From an uncultured Chloroflexus sp. (GTDB lineage: Bacteria > Chloroflexota > Chloroflexia > Chloroflexales > Chloroflexaceae): a DNA stretch of 55,538 nt. The notes below the pieces were generated by a model. It worked only from the letters and a program-made list of their open reading frames with translations, was not told the origin of the DNA and made no database searches. Shown piece after piece: positions 46,256 to 55,538 of this stretch (its first letter is position 1; each line of letters begins with the position of its first letter). The stretch covers positions 1 to 55,538 of the forward strand of contig NZ_CAKZNK010000092.1 in assembly GCF_937129525.1 (NCBI RefSeq), in the 5' to 3' direction. Both the position numbers and the translations under genes were made by a program.

Positions 46256-46774
46256 ATGATCATTTGCAGTCATTGTCAGGCGCAGCAACTGGAAGGGACA
46301 ATCTTTTGCACGGTTTGCGGGGCGAGTTTGCTCAGCGCCAGGTCGCAGCGCCAGACGACTGCCTCGCTGAATCGGGCTGCCGAAGTTGCCCAGCAGATTG
46401 AAGATGAAGTGACAATCTTACCGGCGCCAACGCATGAGGTCGCCGGTCCGGCGCTTGCGCTTGTCGTGATCAGTTCTGGTCGTCGAATCGAATTGCCGGT
46501 TGCGCCTGAATTGATTATCGGTCGCAAAGACCAGCAGCGTAATTTCTTTCCCGATGTTGATTTCAGCCTCGATGGTGGCTACGATGCAGGTGTCTCCCGT
46601 CGCCATGCCCGGATCATCTGCGAGAATGGTAGCTATGCAATCGAAGATCTTGGGAGCTCGAATGGGACGTTTCTCAACCGCCAGCGTGTGCCTCCCAGCC
46701 AACCGATGCCGTTGCGCCATGGCGACGAGGTGCAGTTTGGAATGTTGTTGGTGCGGTTTGAGTTGAAATTGTGA
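46256..46774 (+). CDS. Zinc-ribbon FHA-domain protein (phospho-threonine reader)
   Basis: A 172-aa protein. The N-terminal zinc ribbon has C4-x2-C7 and C18-x2-C21; a variable linker follows. The FHA domain (about 80-170) has IIGRKD, SRRHARI and SSNGTFLNRQRV, which hold the Arg, Ser-x-x-His and Asn residues that bind phospho-threonine. FHA domains often select a hydrophobic residue at +3, which the shared GTRx[I/M/L] tails of the neighbouring proteins supply (inference). Gap to the VWA gene is 17 bp. Confidence 0.93.
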   Translation: MIICSHCQAQQLEGTIFCTVCGASLLSARSQRQTTASLNRAAEVAQQIEDEVTILPAPTHEVAGPALALVVISSGRRIELPVAPELIIGRKDQQRNFFPDVDFSLDGGYDAGVSRRHARIICENGSYAIEDLGSSNGTFLNRQRVPPSQPMPLRHGDEVQFGMLLVRFELKL

Positions 46775-46801
46775 TAGCAACGTGCTTGCGGAGGCTTCTC
46801 T

Positions 46802-47047
46802 ATGCCGAAAACGATCATCCTTCACCTCACCGGCGAGGATCCGTTGCTGGCCGATATCGATCAGGAACCACAGCCCGGCGATCTCTTTATTAAAGTTACC
46901 AATATGCGCAAACGTGATGGCAAGCCGGTGCCATATCTGGCTGCCGGTGTGCAGGCGGTGATCTTCCCCTGGCATCGCATCACCTTTATCGAGTTGATGC
47001 CGAGCGAGGAGGAACGCAGCCAGGTCATCGATTTCTTCCGCCAGTGA
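46802..47047 (+). CDS. 81-aa protein of unknown function
   Basis: A small, soluble protein (MPKTIILHLTGEDPLLADI...) predicted to be mostly beta, with no cysteine or membrane span. GGAGG lies seven nt before ATG 46802. Its GTGA overlap with the ureohydrolase start (47044) and closeness to the FHA gene (27 bp) make it a genuine operon member. I do not recognise a family. Confidence 0.7.
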   Translation: MPKTIILHLTGEDPLLADIDQEPQPGDLFIKVTNMRKRDGKPVPYLAAGVQAVIFPWHRITFIELMPSEEERSQVIDFFRQ

Positions 47048-47991
47048 GCACTCTGTTACGGCAAGTCATTCCCCCGGCCCACGATCTGTTTTATCGGCGT
47101 GGTGATCCTAACGATCGTCGCCTGGGTGAAGTAGTTGTTCCCGGTGTAGCCGGCTACGATGCGGCGACAGTTGTTATTCTCGGTTGTCCGCAGGATATTG
47201 GCGTGCAACGCAACCGGGGCCGGCCCGGCGCCGCTCACGGGCCGGCAGCGATTCGACGTTGCCTCTATCGGCTTGGGGTAGCCGAAATCTCCGACCTGTC
47301 GATCTGCGATCTCGGAGATACGCCGGTCAATGGTGACCTGGAAACAATCCATGCCCTTCACCGCGAAATAGCGGCCCAAATCATTGCAGATGGCAAACTT
47401 CTGATCAGTCTCGGCGGCGGCAACGACATCAGCTATCCCGATATGGCGGCGCTGGCACTGGTGGCGCCGCCAACACTGGCAATTAATGTCGATGCCCATT
47501 ACGACGCGCGGGCCGATCAGCCGGCCAATAGCGGCACGCCTTACCGGCAGTTGATCGAAACCGGCTTGATCGATCCGCGCCGCTTTTGGGTCTTTGGCGC
47601 GCAACCTCATGCCAACTCGCCAATCTATACCGATTACCTGCGCGAGCGAGGGGCAACGATCGTTGAACTGTCGGCAGCTCGTCAACACGGCGTGGTCGCG
47701 ATGATGCAAGCAATGCTGGCGGCCAGTGACGCAGTCAGTATCGGGTGGGGATTCGATCTTGATGTGGTACAATCATCTGAAGCGCCTGGAGTCAGCGCGC
47801 CCAACCCGCTCGGCATGCGCGGTGATGAGCTGGTGGCGCTATCGATGCTGGCCGGCGCCGAGCCGCGCACTCGTCTGATCGAGATAAGTGAACTCAATCC
47901 GACATACGATATTGATGATCGCACTGCTCGCCTGGCCGCCGTTGTGATCTGGTATGCGCTGATGATGGTTGCCCAGCAGCGCTCAGATTGA
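47044..47991 (+). CDS. Ureohydrolase-family protein (formiminoglutamase/agmatinase-like)
   Basis: A 315-aa arginase-superfamily enzyme. The binuclear manganese ligands D150, H152 and D154 (NVDAHYDARAD) and D238, D240 (FDLDVVQ) are conserved, but the position of the usual first-metal histidine (GGDHS or GGGHE motif) is N127 in LGGGNDIS. A few ureohydrolases (I recall a trypanosomal formiminoglutamase) also use Asn there, so activity is possible. The GxxxGPxxIR block (GAAHGPAAIRRCLYRLG) is also family-typical. GTG 47044 overlaps the stop codon of the 81-aa gene. The substrate cannot be read from sequence. Confidence 0.82.
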   Translation: MSTLLRQVIPPAHDLFYRRGDPNDRRLGEVVVPGVAGYDAATVVILGCPQDIGVQRNRGRPGAAHGPAAIRRCLYRLGVAEISDLSICDLGDTPVNGDLETIHALHREIAAQIIADGKLLISLGGGNDISYPDMAALALVAPPTLAINVDAHYDARADQPANSGTPYRQLIETGLIDPRRFWVFGAQPHANSPIYTDYLRERGATIVELSAARQHGVVAMMQAMLAASDAVSIGWGFDLDVVQSSEAPGVSAPNPLGMRGDELVALSMLAGAEPRTRLIEISELNPTYDIDDRTARLAAVVIWYALMMVAQQRSD

Positions 47992-48024
47992 TAGACTATC
48001 GGAACCTGGAATTTAAGGTCAACG

Positions 48025-49197
48025 ATGCAGACACTCTCGAACTCCTCGCACCGACGCGCGGTACAATTCATTTTATTGATGGGTTTTGTGAGCCTGCTGG
48101 CCGATATGGTGTATGAAGGAGGCCGGAGCCTGAGCGGTCAATATCTGGCCTTGCTAGGGGCGAGCGGCGCAGTGGTCGGTATTACCGCCGGGATCGGCGA
48201 ACTTATCGGCTACGGCTTGCGGTTGGTGTTTGGCTATCTGAGCGATCGCACTCGTCGTTACTGGCTGTTCACCATTCTCGGCTATACGCTGACCATTATC
48301 GCCGTGCCGCTGCTGGCGCTAGCGCAGGCCTGGCCGCTGGCGGTAGGTTTGCTCATGGTGGAACGGTTGAGCAAGGCGCTGCGCAGTCCGGCCAAAGACA
48401 CATTGATCTCGTATGCTGCCGAGCGAGTCGGTTCCGGCAAGGGTTTTGGCTGGCACGAAGCGCTCGATCAAGTTGGCGCGTTCGCGGCGCCACTGGCACT
48501 GGCGGCAATACTGGCTACAGGTGGTAGTTTTCAATTTGCTTTCGGTATCCTGCTTGTGCCTGGCCTGCTCTGTCTGGCGGTGCTGCTGGCGGCGCGAATT
48601 CTGTTCCCCCAACCATCGGATCTGGCCGGAACGTCGCCGATAGTTGTGACGACCGGTTTCAGCTCATCATTTTGGCGCTATATCATTGGCGTGGGCCTGT
48701 TTGCCGCCGCGAGCGTTGATTTCGCCCTGGCTGCCTACCATTTTCAACGCGCGCAGTTGATGCCCACTGCGGCAATTCCGGCGCTCTACGGGTTGGCCAT
48801 GGTTGTTGATGCCATTGCTGCGTTGGGATTTGGGATGCTGTACGACCGGATCGGTTTCCAAACCTTGCTCGGTGTCGCAGCACTGGCGACATTCAGTACC
48901 CCTTTGCTCTTCAGCAGTAGCCTGATCGCTGCCGTGATCGGTGTCGCGCTCTGGGGCGTAGCGCTGGGTGCGCAAGAGTCGGTTATGCGCGCAGCAGTTG
49001 TGCAACTGGCTCCGGCTGACCGGCGCGGCGCGGCCTATGGCGTGTTTAATGCCGGTTTCGGTCTGAGCTGGTTTGTCGGTAGCGCCATGCTGGGCTGGCT
49101 GTACGATGTGTCACTGCCGGCGCTAATTGGCGTTTCGATCTGTCTGTATCTGGGCGCTGCCGTGATGTTGTGGAGTTTTGCCCGCCGGCGGGCATAG
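48025..49197 (+). CDS. MFS transporter
   Basis: A 390-aa major-facilitator protein with about 12 predicted helices. Motif A is present in the first cytoplasmic loop (FGYLSDRTRRYW), and RLSKALRSPAKDTLIS resembles the TM4-5 region of drug or sugar-phosphate type members. ATG 48025 has AAGGTC upstream. No substrate is suggested by the neighbours. The 32-bp gap after the ureohydrolase would allow co-transcription. Confidence 0.85.
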   Translation: MQTLSNSSHRRAVQFILLMGFVSLLADMVYEGGRSLSGQYLALLGASGAVVGITAGIGELIGYGLRLVFGYLSDRTRRYWLFTILGYTLTIIAVPLLALAQAWPLAVGLLMVERLSKALRSPAKDTLISYAAERVGSGKGFGWHEALDQVGAFAAPLALAAILATGGSFQFAFGILLVPGLLCLAVLLAARILFPQPSDLAGTSPIVVTTGFSSSFWRYIIGVGLFAAASVDFALAAYHFQRAQLMPTAAIPALYGLAMVVDAIAALGFGMLYDRIGFQTLLGVAALATFSTPLLFSSSLIAAVIGVALWGVALGAQESVMRAAVVQLAPADRRGAAYGVFNAGFGLSWFVGSAMLGWLYDVSLPALIGVSICLYLGAAVMLWSFARRRA

Positions 49198-49239
49198 TGC
49201 GCGCATCTATGGCGCATCGGCGCTGATGCCGGCAAAGTT

Positions 49240-52200
49240 ATGAATCGCTTGTGGTACGAACTTGCGCTGACCCTGTTGGTCGCTTCGACGCTTGCGCTCT
49301 GGAACGGGTGGGGGCTGGCGCGGTTGTTGCTGCCGGCAGCTTTGCAGCCCTGGAGAGCGGTGCTGGCGCCGTTGCTGGGCTATGCGCTGACCATTCTGGT
49401 CGGCTATTGGATCGCGCGTTTTGTCGGTGGGTTGGGTCTGGCGCTGATGTTGCTCTTACCGCTCAGTGGCTGGCTCAACTGGCTGGCATGGCGACGGTAC
49501 GGAATGCCCAATCTGGCAGCGGCGTTGAATCAGCACTGTCCGGCGCTGTTAGCGGTCTTGATCGCGCTGGCGATAGGGGTTGCTCCGCTCTATAGCTACG
49601 GCTACGCGGCGCCAATCGGCGCTGGATGGGACGTAGAAAATTACTGGCCTACAGCGCGTTATCTGACACGTGGCCCGGTGAGCGCGATTGCGACTGCACC
49701 CGATAACCCGCTGCGCGATATTAATGCCGATCCGCCGCGTATCGGTCTGACGCTCGGATTCAGCATCTGGCAGGGGAGCGTTGATCTCCTCAGTTTCAGT
49801 TATAGCGAACCGCTGGTCAGTTTTGTGCCACTGCTGGCATGGCTGCGCGCGCTGGGGGTGGCAGGCATCTATGTGCTCTTGCAGTCGGTGTTTGAGTTGC
49901 GGCGTCTCTGGGCGGGGTTTGGCGCATTGCTGGCGGCGCTGAACGGTTTGTTGCTCTGGGTCAGCTATTTCAATTTCGGCATGCAACTGGCAGCCTGGCC
50001 GCTCATCCCGCTGGCGTTGATCCTCGGTCTGGCCGCAGTGCAGACATTGCCTGACAGCTCATCTGTCGCTCGTCGTCATAGCTGGTTTGCGCTGCTTATC
50101 GCCGCTATCGGGTTGGCTGCCATTCCGGTGGCCTACTATCCGGCGCTTGGCCCGATTGGATTGATGGCCGTCGGTATCGGTATTGCCACCCTTTGGTCGG
50201 CGCGGAATCGCTGGTCACTGGTCGGTCGGGCCGGCATACTGATCGCGCTCACCCTGGCGTTCGCCGCTCCCACCATTCCCGACTATTTTGCCGGTTTCAA
50301 TTACCGTTACAGTCTGCCGATGACGACGCTTGGCCTGTTTCGTTTCGCACCCCTGAGCGATATTGTCGGCCTGAGTCGCTTTCGCCTCCGGGAAGGGCCA
50401 GAACCGCTATCGCTCCCGTTGCTGCTGGCTGCGCTGGCGCTGGCGTTGACGGCTGGCTATGGTCTCATAGCCGGACGCCAACGCGGACGCTGGATCGGTA
50501 TGCTTGTCGGCGCAAGCGGTTTTCTGCTCTATCTGCGATTTGGCGCCGAATATCACTACGGCTATCTGAAGGCGGCGGCGTATCTGGGCTGGATTGTCAC
50601 TGCGCTGGCGGCGAGCGGGTTGCAGGCGATCCACGATCATCTTGCCGGTCATCCGTCATTGTTACGACGACTTGTGACTGGTAGCGTTGGTGTTATCATC
50701 GGCGGCGCCATCGCGTTCACCGGTGGGCGGGTGGTAGCCGATCACTGGCGCACCCCTGGACTGTTTGTCGGCGAGTTGCCGGCTTTGCGCGAATTGCGTC
50801 AGGTCGTGCCCGCAGGTAGCACTGTCTTGCTCACCGGTGATTCGCGCGTTCAGGGGATGACCAGCACGCTGGCCGCGTATCTGCTCGATCACGCCATCGT
50901 TTGGGGTGATGTGCGCACCGGCTATACTTCATCGGTGGCCGGTGAACCTGATGCAATTGCCGGGTACGCACTCTTGCATCGCGATGAAGACCCCACCCTG
51001 TGGGGCTATGCCGAACCATCGATCTGGAGTGGCGGTTCTTACCGTCTCTACCGGCGACCAGGTGATGTGATCGCTCATCTCAAGGCGCAGCAGTTATTGG
51101 TTGAAGGTCAATCCATCACCGTATCGATCACCGCCGACCGTCTGTCAACCGTTGCGCTACTCCTCCCGTCAGAGCGAGTAACGCGCTGGATTCGGTTGCA
51201 AACCGTATCACTCACTCCCGCTGAAATTGTGATTGACGGTCAGCGGTATGCCGTGCCAGCCGGGTTGGGCGCAATCGTGGTCGGGCCGGTTGAGACGCCA
51301 CATACGTTGACCATTCAAAGCGGCGCGATCCCCATTCGGCTGCAATCGCTAAGCCTGTTTTCTGCTGTGCCAACTGAGGCAGATACGGCGAATCAGAGCG
51401 TGGTAGTGAACGCAGCGAGCGCTGTTGCAGGGTCACAGATCATCGCTACTATTGATATGTTTAATCCAGATAGTGGGCCACTGGTAGTGGCGTTGGAACT
51501 CTGGGAACAGCGACAAGGTTATCTGCTGGCGCGCTATGGGTTGCGTTTGTTCCCGGCAGCGGTACCGCAACAAGTGATTGTCGCGATTGATTTCAACAAC
51601 AGATCTGCCACCGCCCGGGATGCTGACGGAACCTTCTTGCCGCTCGGTGTCTGGCAGGCCGAACCACAACCCGGCATATATACGGCTCGATTGTGGATCG
51701 GTACCGATCTGCGCGCCCTGCTCGCCCCGGTTGATCTCTTTGCGCTGGCTATCGACCGGGCCGGCCAGGTGACACTCGATTGGACAGCGCAACATTCGTT
51801 GCTGGCGGCGCGGATTGATCGGCCACTGCAACCCCTGGCGGCGCAGTTTGGCGATGATATGCTCTTGCGCGGGTACGATCTCGGCGTCGATCAGATCGTT
51901 GCCGGTGACACGCTGGCGATCACGCTCTGGTGGCAGGCGCTGCGCGATCAGCTTGATGAGCGCAGCATTATGCTTCATCTGCGCAATGAACGCGATGAAC
52001 GGATCGCAGATGCCGATGGGCCGCCGGCTGCCGGTGGTCGTCCGACGAGTCTGTGGCAGGCGGGAGAACTGATTATCGATGATCGACGGCTAACGATCCC
52101 TGCCGGGCTGCCATCTGGTCGTTACTGGTTGGTCGTGGGCAGTTATCGCTGGCCCTCACTTGAATTAGTGCCACTCCACGGCGCTACCGAACTCTTCTGG

Positions 52201-52242
52201 CGGATTCCGCTGGAAGTAAAAGCTGCGGCGACCGAACAATAA
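49240..52242 (+). CDS. 1000-aa membrane protein, GT-C-like with beta-rich C-terminus
   Basis: The N-terminal half (about 1-505) has roughly 13-15 membrane helices. An acidic/aromatic loop after the third or fourth span (GAGWDVENYWPTARYLTRG) is where GT-C glycosyltransferases place the catalytic Asp. The C-terminal half (about 510-1000) is soluble and beta-rich, with aligned Trp/Asp/Gly motifs in two or three lobes reminiscent of carbohydrate-binding modules. Such architecture suggests a lipid-linked-sugar transferase acting outside the membrane; no family is firmly recognised. It stands between an MFS gene and gltA and has no visible terminator or promoter of its own. Confidence 0.6.
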   Translation: MNRLWYELALTLLVASTLALWNGWGLARLLLPAALQPWRAVLAPLLGYALTILVGYWIARFVGGLGLALMLLLPLSGWLNWLAWRRYGMPNLAAALNQHCPALLAVLIALAIGVAPLYSYGYAAPIGAGWDVENYWPTARYLTRGPVSAIATAPDNPLRDINADPPRIGLTLGFSIWQGSVDLLSFSYSEPLVSFVPLLAWLRALGVAGIYVLLQSVFELRRLWAGFGALLAALNGLLLWVSYFNFGMQLAAWPLIPLALILGLAAVQTLPDSSSVARRHSWFALLIAAIGLAAIPVAYYPALGPIGLMAVGIGIATLWSARNRWSLVGRAGILIALTLAFAAPTIPDYFAGFNYRYSLPMTTLGLFRFAPLSDIVGLSRFRLREGPEPLSLPLLLAALALALTAGYGLIAGRQRGRWIGMLVGASGFLLYLRFGAEYHYGYLKAAAYLGWIVTALAASGLQAIHDHLAGHPSLLRRLVTGSVGVIIGGAIAFTGGRVVADHWRTPGLFVGELPALRELRQVVPAGSTVLLTGDSRVQGMTSTLAAYLLDHAIVWGDVRTGYTSSVAGEPDAIAGYALLHRDEDPTLWGYAEPSIWSGGSYRLYRRPGDVIAHLKAQQLLVEGQSITVSITADRLSTVALLLPSERVTRWIRLQTVSLTPAEIVIDGQRYAVPAGLGAIVVGPVETPHTLTIQSGAIPIRLQSLSLFSAVPTEADTANQSVVVNAASAVAGSQIIATIDMFNPDSGPLVVALELWEQRQGYLLARYGLRLFPAAVPQQVIVAIDFNNRSATARDADGTFLPLGVWQAEPQPGIYTARLWIGTDLRALLAPVDLFALAIDRAGQVTLDWTAQHSLLAARIDRPLQPLAAQFGDDMLLRGYDLGVDQIVAGDTLAITLWWQALRDQLDERSIMLHLRNERDERIADADGPPAAGGRPTSLWQAGELIIDDRRLTIPAGLPSGRYWLVVGSYRWPSLELVPLHGATELFWRIPLEVKAAATEQ

Positions 52243-52354
52243 TAACGCGACGATTCGGCTGCGTTTGCGTGGTTATTCGTGATACTGTTGCCCAACAACT
52301 GAGATCGTCTTCCATGGTGTCGCGCGCATTTATCCTGTGCAATTTGTAACGACT

Positions 52355-52363
52355 TTTGGTACA
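52355..52363 (+). promoter_or_regulatory. Extended -10 promoter of gltA
   Basis: TG-G-TACAAT, 119 nt before the gltA start codon. No convincing -35. Confidence 0.5.
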
Positions 52364-52482
52364 ATACCAGCGAACAAAAATCCTCATACCACGCCAACCC
52401 TGCTTCTGGTATGCCGGCGTTTTACAGTAGCGCGAATGTATCGATGGCGATGCAAGCGTAGTACACACGAAAGAGTACGGCT

Positions 52483-53769
52483 ATGACAAAGAACACTCTG
52501 ACAGTCACCGACAATCGCACCGGCAAGACCTACGAAATTCCGATCGAGAATGGAACGATTCGAGCGACCGATCTGCGCCAGATCAAGGTTTCGGACGATG
52601 ATTTTGGGTTGATGTCCTACGATCCGGCCTATCTCAACACCGCATCGTGCAAGAGTAGCATCACTTACATTGATGGCGATCGCGGCATTCTTGAGTATCG
52701 TGGCTACCCGATTGAGCAACTGGCCGAGCAAAGTTCGTATCTGGAAGTGGCCTATCTGTTGCTGTACGGTGAACTGCCCTCAAGAGAGCGATTGGCGTGG
52801 TGGGAATACCGCATCAGCCGACACCTCTTCCTGCACAATAGCCTGGTCGAGCTGATCCAGGCCTTCCGCTACGATGCGCACCCGATGGGGATTCTGATCA
52901 GCTCGGTGGCGGCGATGTCCACGCTCTACCCCGAAGCGAAGAATATTCACGACCCGACTGTGCGTGAAAAGCAGATCTGGCGTATCATCGGCCAGATTCC
53001 GACGATTGCCGCCTTCGCCTACCGGCATCGAATTGGGCGTCCGTTTAATTTGCCCGACAGCTCTCTCAGTTATACCGCCAACCTGCTGTACATGATGGAT
53101 TACATGAACCAGCGCGAGTATGAGGTCAACCCTGTGCTGGCCAAAGCGCTGGACGTGCTCTTCATCCTGCATGCTGACCACGAACAGAACTGTTCAACGT
53201 CGGTGATGCGCAGCGTCGGTTCAAGTCACGCCGATCCGTACAATGCGCTGGCGGCGGCGGCGGCGGCGTTGTACGGGCCGTTACACGGTGGCGCCAACGA
53301 AGCAGTGCTGCGAATGTTGCAGCAGATCGGTCATCCCAAGAATGTGCCGGCGTTTATCGAGCGGGTGAAGAAGGGTGAAACCCGTCTGATGGGCTTTGGC
53401 CATCGTGTCTACAAGAATTACGACCCGCGAGCCAAGATTATCCGCAAGATCGCGCACGAAGTCTTCGCGGCGACGGCGGCCAACCCACTGCTCGATGTGG
53501 CGATGGAATTGGAGCGAGTAGCGCTGGAAGACGACTATTTCGTTTCGCGCAAGCTCTACCCGAACGTCGATTTCTATAGCGGTCTGATCTATCAGGCGTT
53601 GCGCTTCCCGATCGAGTACTTCCCCTTCCTGTTCGCCATTCCGCGCGCGTCGGGCTGGCTGGCGCAGTGGCTGGAGATGCTCGAAGATCCAGAGCAGAAG
53701 ATTACCCGTCCGCGCCAGGTGTATATCGGTCCCCAGCGGCGGGACTATGTGCCGCTCGATCAGCGGTAG
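52483..53769 (+). CDS. gltA: Citrate synthase
   Basis: A 428-aa type II-like citrate synthase condensing oxaloacetate and acetyl-CoA. The catalytic triad is visible: H268 (GPLHGGANEAV), H307 (GFGHRVYKNYDPRA) and D363 (PNVDFYSGLI). NCSTSVMRSVGSSHADPY is a family block. The N-terminus (LTVTDNRTGKTYEIPI) is typical of longer bacterial forms. It is a single gene between an extended -10 promoter and a strong terminator. With acnA and sucAB it completes the first oxidative steps of the TCA cycle represented in this window. Confidence 0.97.
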   Translation: MTKNTLTVTDNRTGKTYEIPIENGTIRATDLRQIKVSDDDFGLMSYDPAYLNTASCKSSITYIDGDRGILEYRGYPIEQLAEQSSYLEVAYLLLYGELPSRERLAWWEYRISRHLFLHNSLVELIQAFRYDAHPMGILISSVAAMSTLYPEAKNIHDPTVREKQIWRIIGQIPTIAAFAYRHRIGRPFNLPDSSLSYTANLLYMMDYMNQREYEVNPVLAKALDVLFILHADHEQNCSTSVMRSVGSSHADPYNALAAAAAALYGPLHGGANEAVLRMLQQIGHPKNVPAFIERVKKGETRLMGFGHRVYKNYDPRAKIIRKIAHEVFAATAANPLLDVAMELERVALEDDYFVSRKLYPNVDFYSGLIYQALRFPIEYFPFLFAIPRASGWLAQWLEMLEDPEQKITRPRQVYIGPQRRDYVPLDQR

Positions 53770-53809
53770 TTGCCACGCCAGCTACGTAACAAGGTGATTG
53801 ATCCTATCT

Positions 53810-53855
53810 CCAGGCCCCGCTGCGCATCAACGCTCAGGGGCCTGGGGGTGTTTTT
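53810..53855 (+). terminator. Rho-independent terminator of gltA
   Basis: CCAGGCCCC (53810-53818) pairs perfectly with GGGGCCTGG (53837-53845), the loop contains a small GCG/CGC pair, and a TTTTT tract follows at 53851-53855. Confidence 0.85.
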
Positions 53856-53925
53856 GGTGAAGCGTGAAGTGAACTGGCTGGAGATAGCGGCTTGCCCTGA
53901 AGTCGGCGGAAACCAGAAAGGTCAT

Positions 53926-53950
53926 CGGCCAGCGCAAAGTGCGCTGGCCG
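53926..53950. terminator. Inverted repeat between gltA and eno
   Basis: CGGCCAGCGC with its perfect complement, 5-nt loop, 49 bp from the eno stop. Possibly the eno terminator on the minus strand, although a strong T-run is lacking. Confidence 0.5.
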
Positions 53951-53998
53951 GAAGCGATCGGTACTACTGGTCAAACCCGGCGGGCACGATGTGAGCGG

Positions 53999-55393
<1,395 letters not shown>

Positions 55394-55458
55394 TCAGCCT
55401 GCGTGTCCACAAAGCCGGCTATCGGCTATGGCTCCGACCGCAGAGGACGCAGCGGGAT

Positions 55459-55538
55459 TATCGCCTATCGGCTATCGGCTATCGGCTATCGGCTATCGGC
55501 TATCGGCTATCGGCTATCGGCTATCGGCTATCGGCTAT
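55459..55538. repeat. TATCGGC tandem heptamer array, cut by the window end
   Basis: One TATCGCC variant (55459-55465) is followed by ten perfect TATCGGC units and a partial TAT to the last base, so the array continues beyond the window. A separate GGCTATCGGCTATGG fragment lies near 55420. Related units open the window at 1-14 and 98-114. Unit length 7 is not a multiple of three. Nothing else is seen in 55350-55458. Confidence 0.9.

Noticed and set aside
55459-55538. CRISPR array
   Set aside because: Units are 7 bp with no spacers; this is a simple tandem repeat.

Overview
The window looks like chromosomal DNA of a filamentous anoxygenic phototroph of the Chloroflexus/Roseiflexus lineage. This is an inference from the high GC content, the extended -10 promoters, the TATCGGC heptamer repeats and the style of the core genes (acnA, sucAB, gltA, gap, eno); I could not check it against a database. 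Most genes are ordinary housekeeping or sugar-use genes. One block, about 13.55-27.42 kb, is visibly richer in A+T and carries a defence island.

Layout. 0.1-6.5 kb: a sugar operon with a LacI-type regulator, a solute-binding lipoprotein, two CUT1 permeases and a GH32 beta-fructosidase, closed by a strong terminator; no transport ATPase gene is present. 6.5-10.3 kb: a relic of a duplicated C-terminus, a MntA-HepT toxin-antitoxin pair, and an exported protein with a caspase/gingipain-like His-Cys pair (the relic's full-length relative). 10.6-13.4 kb: aconitase. 13.6-27.4 kb: six tightly packed genes (DUF4007, large P-loop ATPase, short DndC-like PP-loop protein, DptF, DptG-position protein, DptH). 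The last three are the restriction half of a DNA phosphorothioation (Dnd) system. The first three are not the usual DndB/D/E set, so this is probably a non-canonical modification module coupled to DptFGH. It is the most interesting locus here.

27.4-38.9 kb: a methyltransferase whose 3' end overlaps dptH, the 2-oxoglutarate dehydrogenase genes sucA-sucB, a predicted 48-aa membrane peptide, a 1212-aa polytopic membrane protein, gap and a CvpA-like protein. 38.9-41.8 kb: tgt and an FGGY (glycerol-kinase-like) kinase. 41.9-47.0 kb: a phospho-signalling operon with a Ser/Thr kinase carrying PQQ-type repeats, a PP2C phosphatase, a VWA protein, a zinc-ribbon FHA protein and an 81-aa protein, leading into a ureohydrolase. 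Kinase, phosphatase and VWA protein share a G-T-R-x-[I/M/L] motif that could be the phospho-threonine target of the FHA protein. 48.0-55.5 kb: an MFS transporter, a 1000-aa GT-C-like membrane protein, citrate synthase, enolase, and a TATCGGC heptamer array running off the end.

Starts were chosen from Shine-Dalgarno spacing and family N-termini, so several genes begin inside their longest open frame. No rRNA, tRNA, CRISPR array or transposase was seen.
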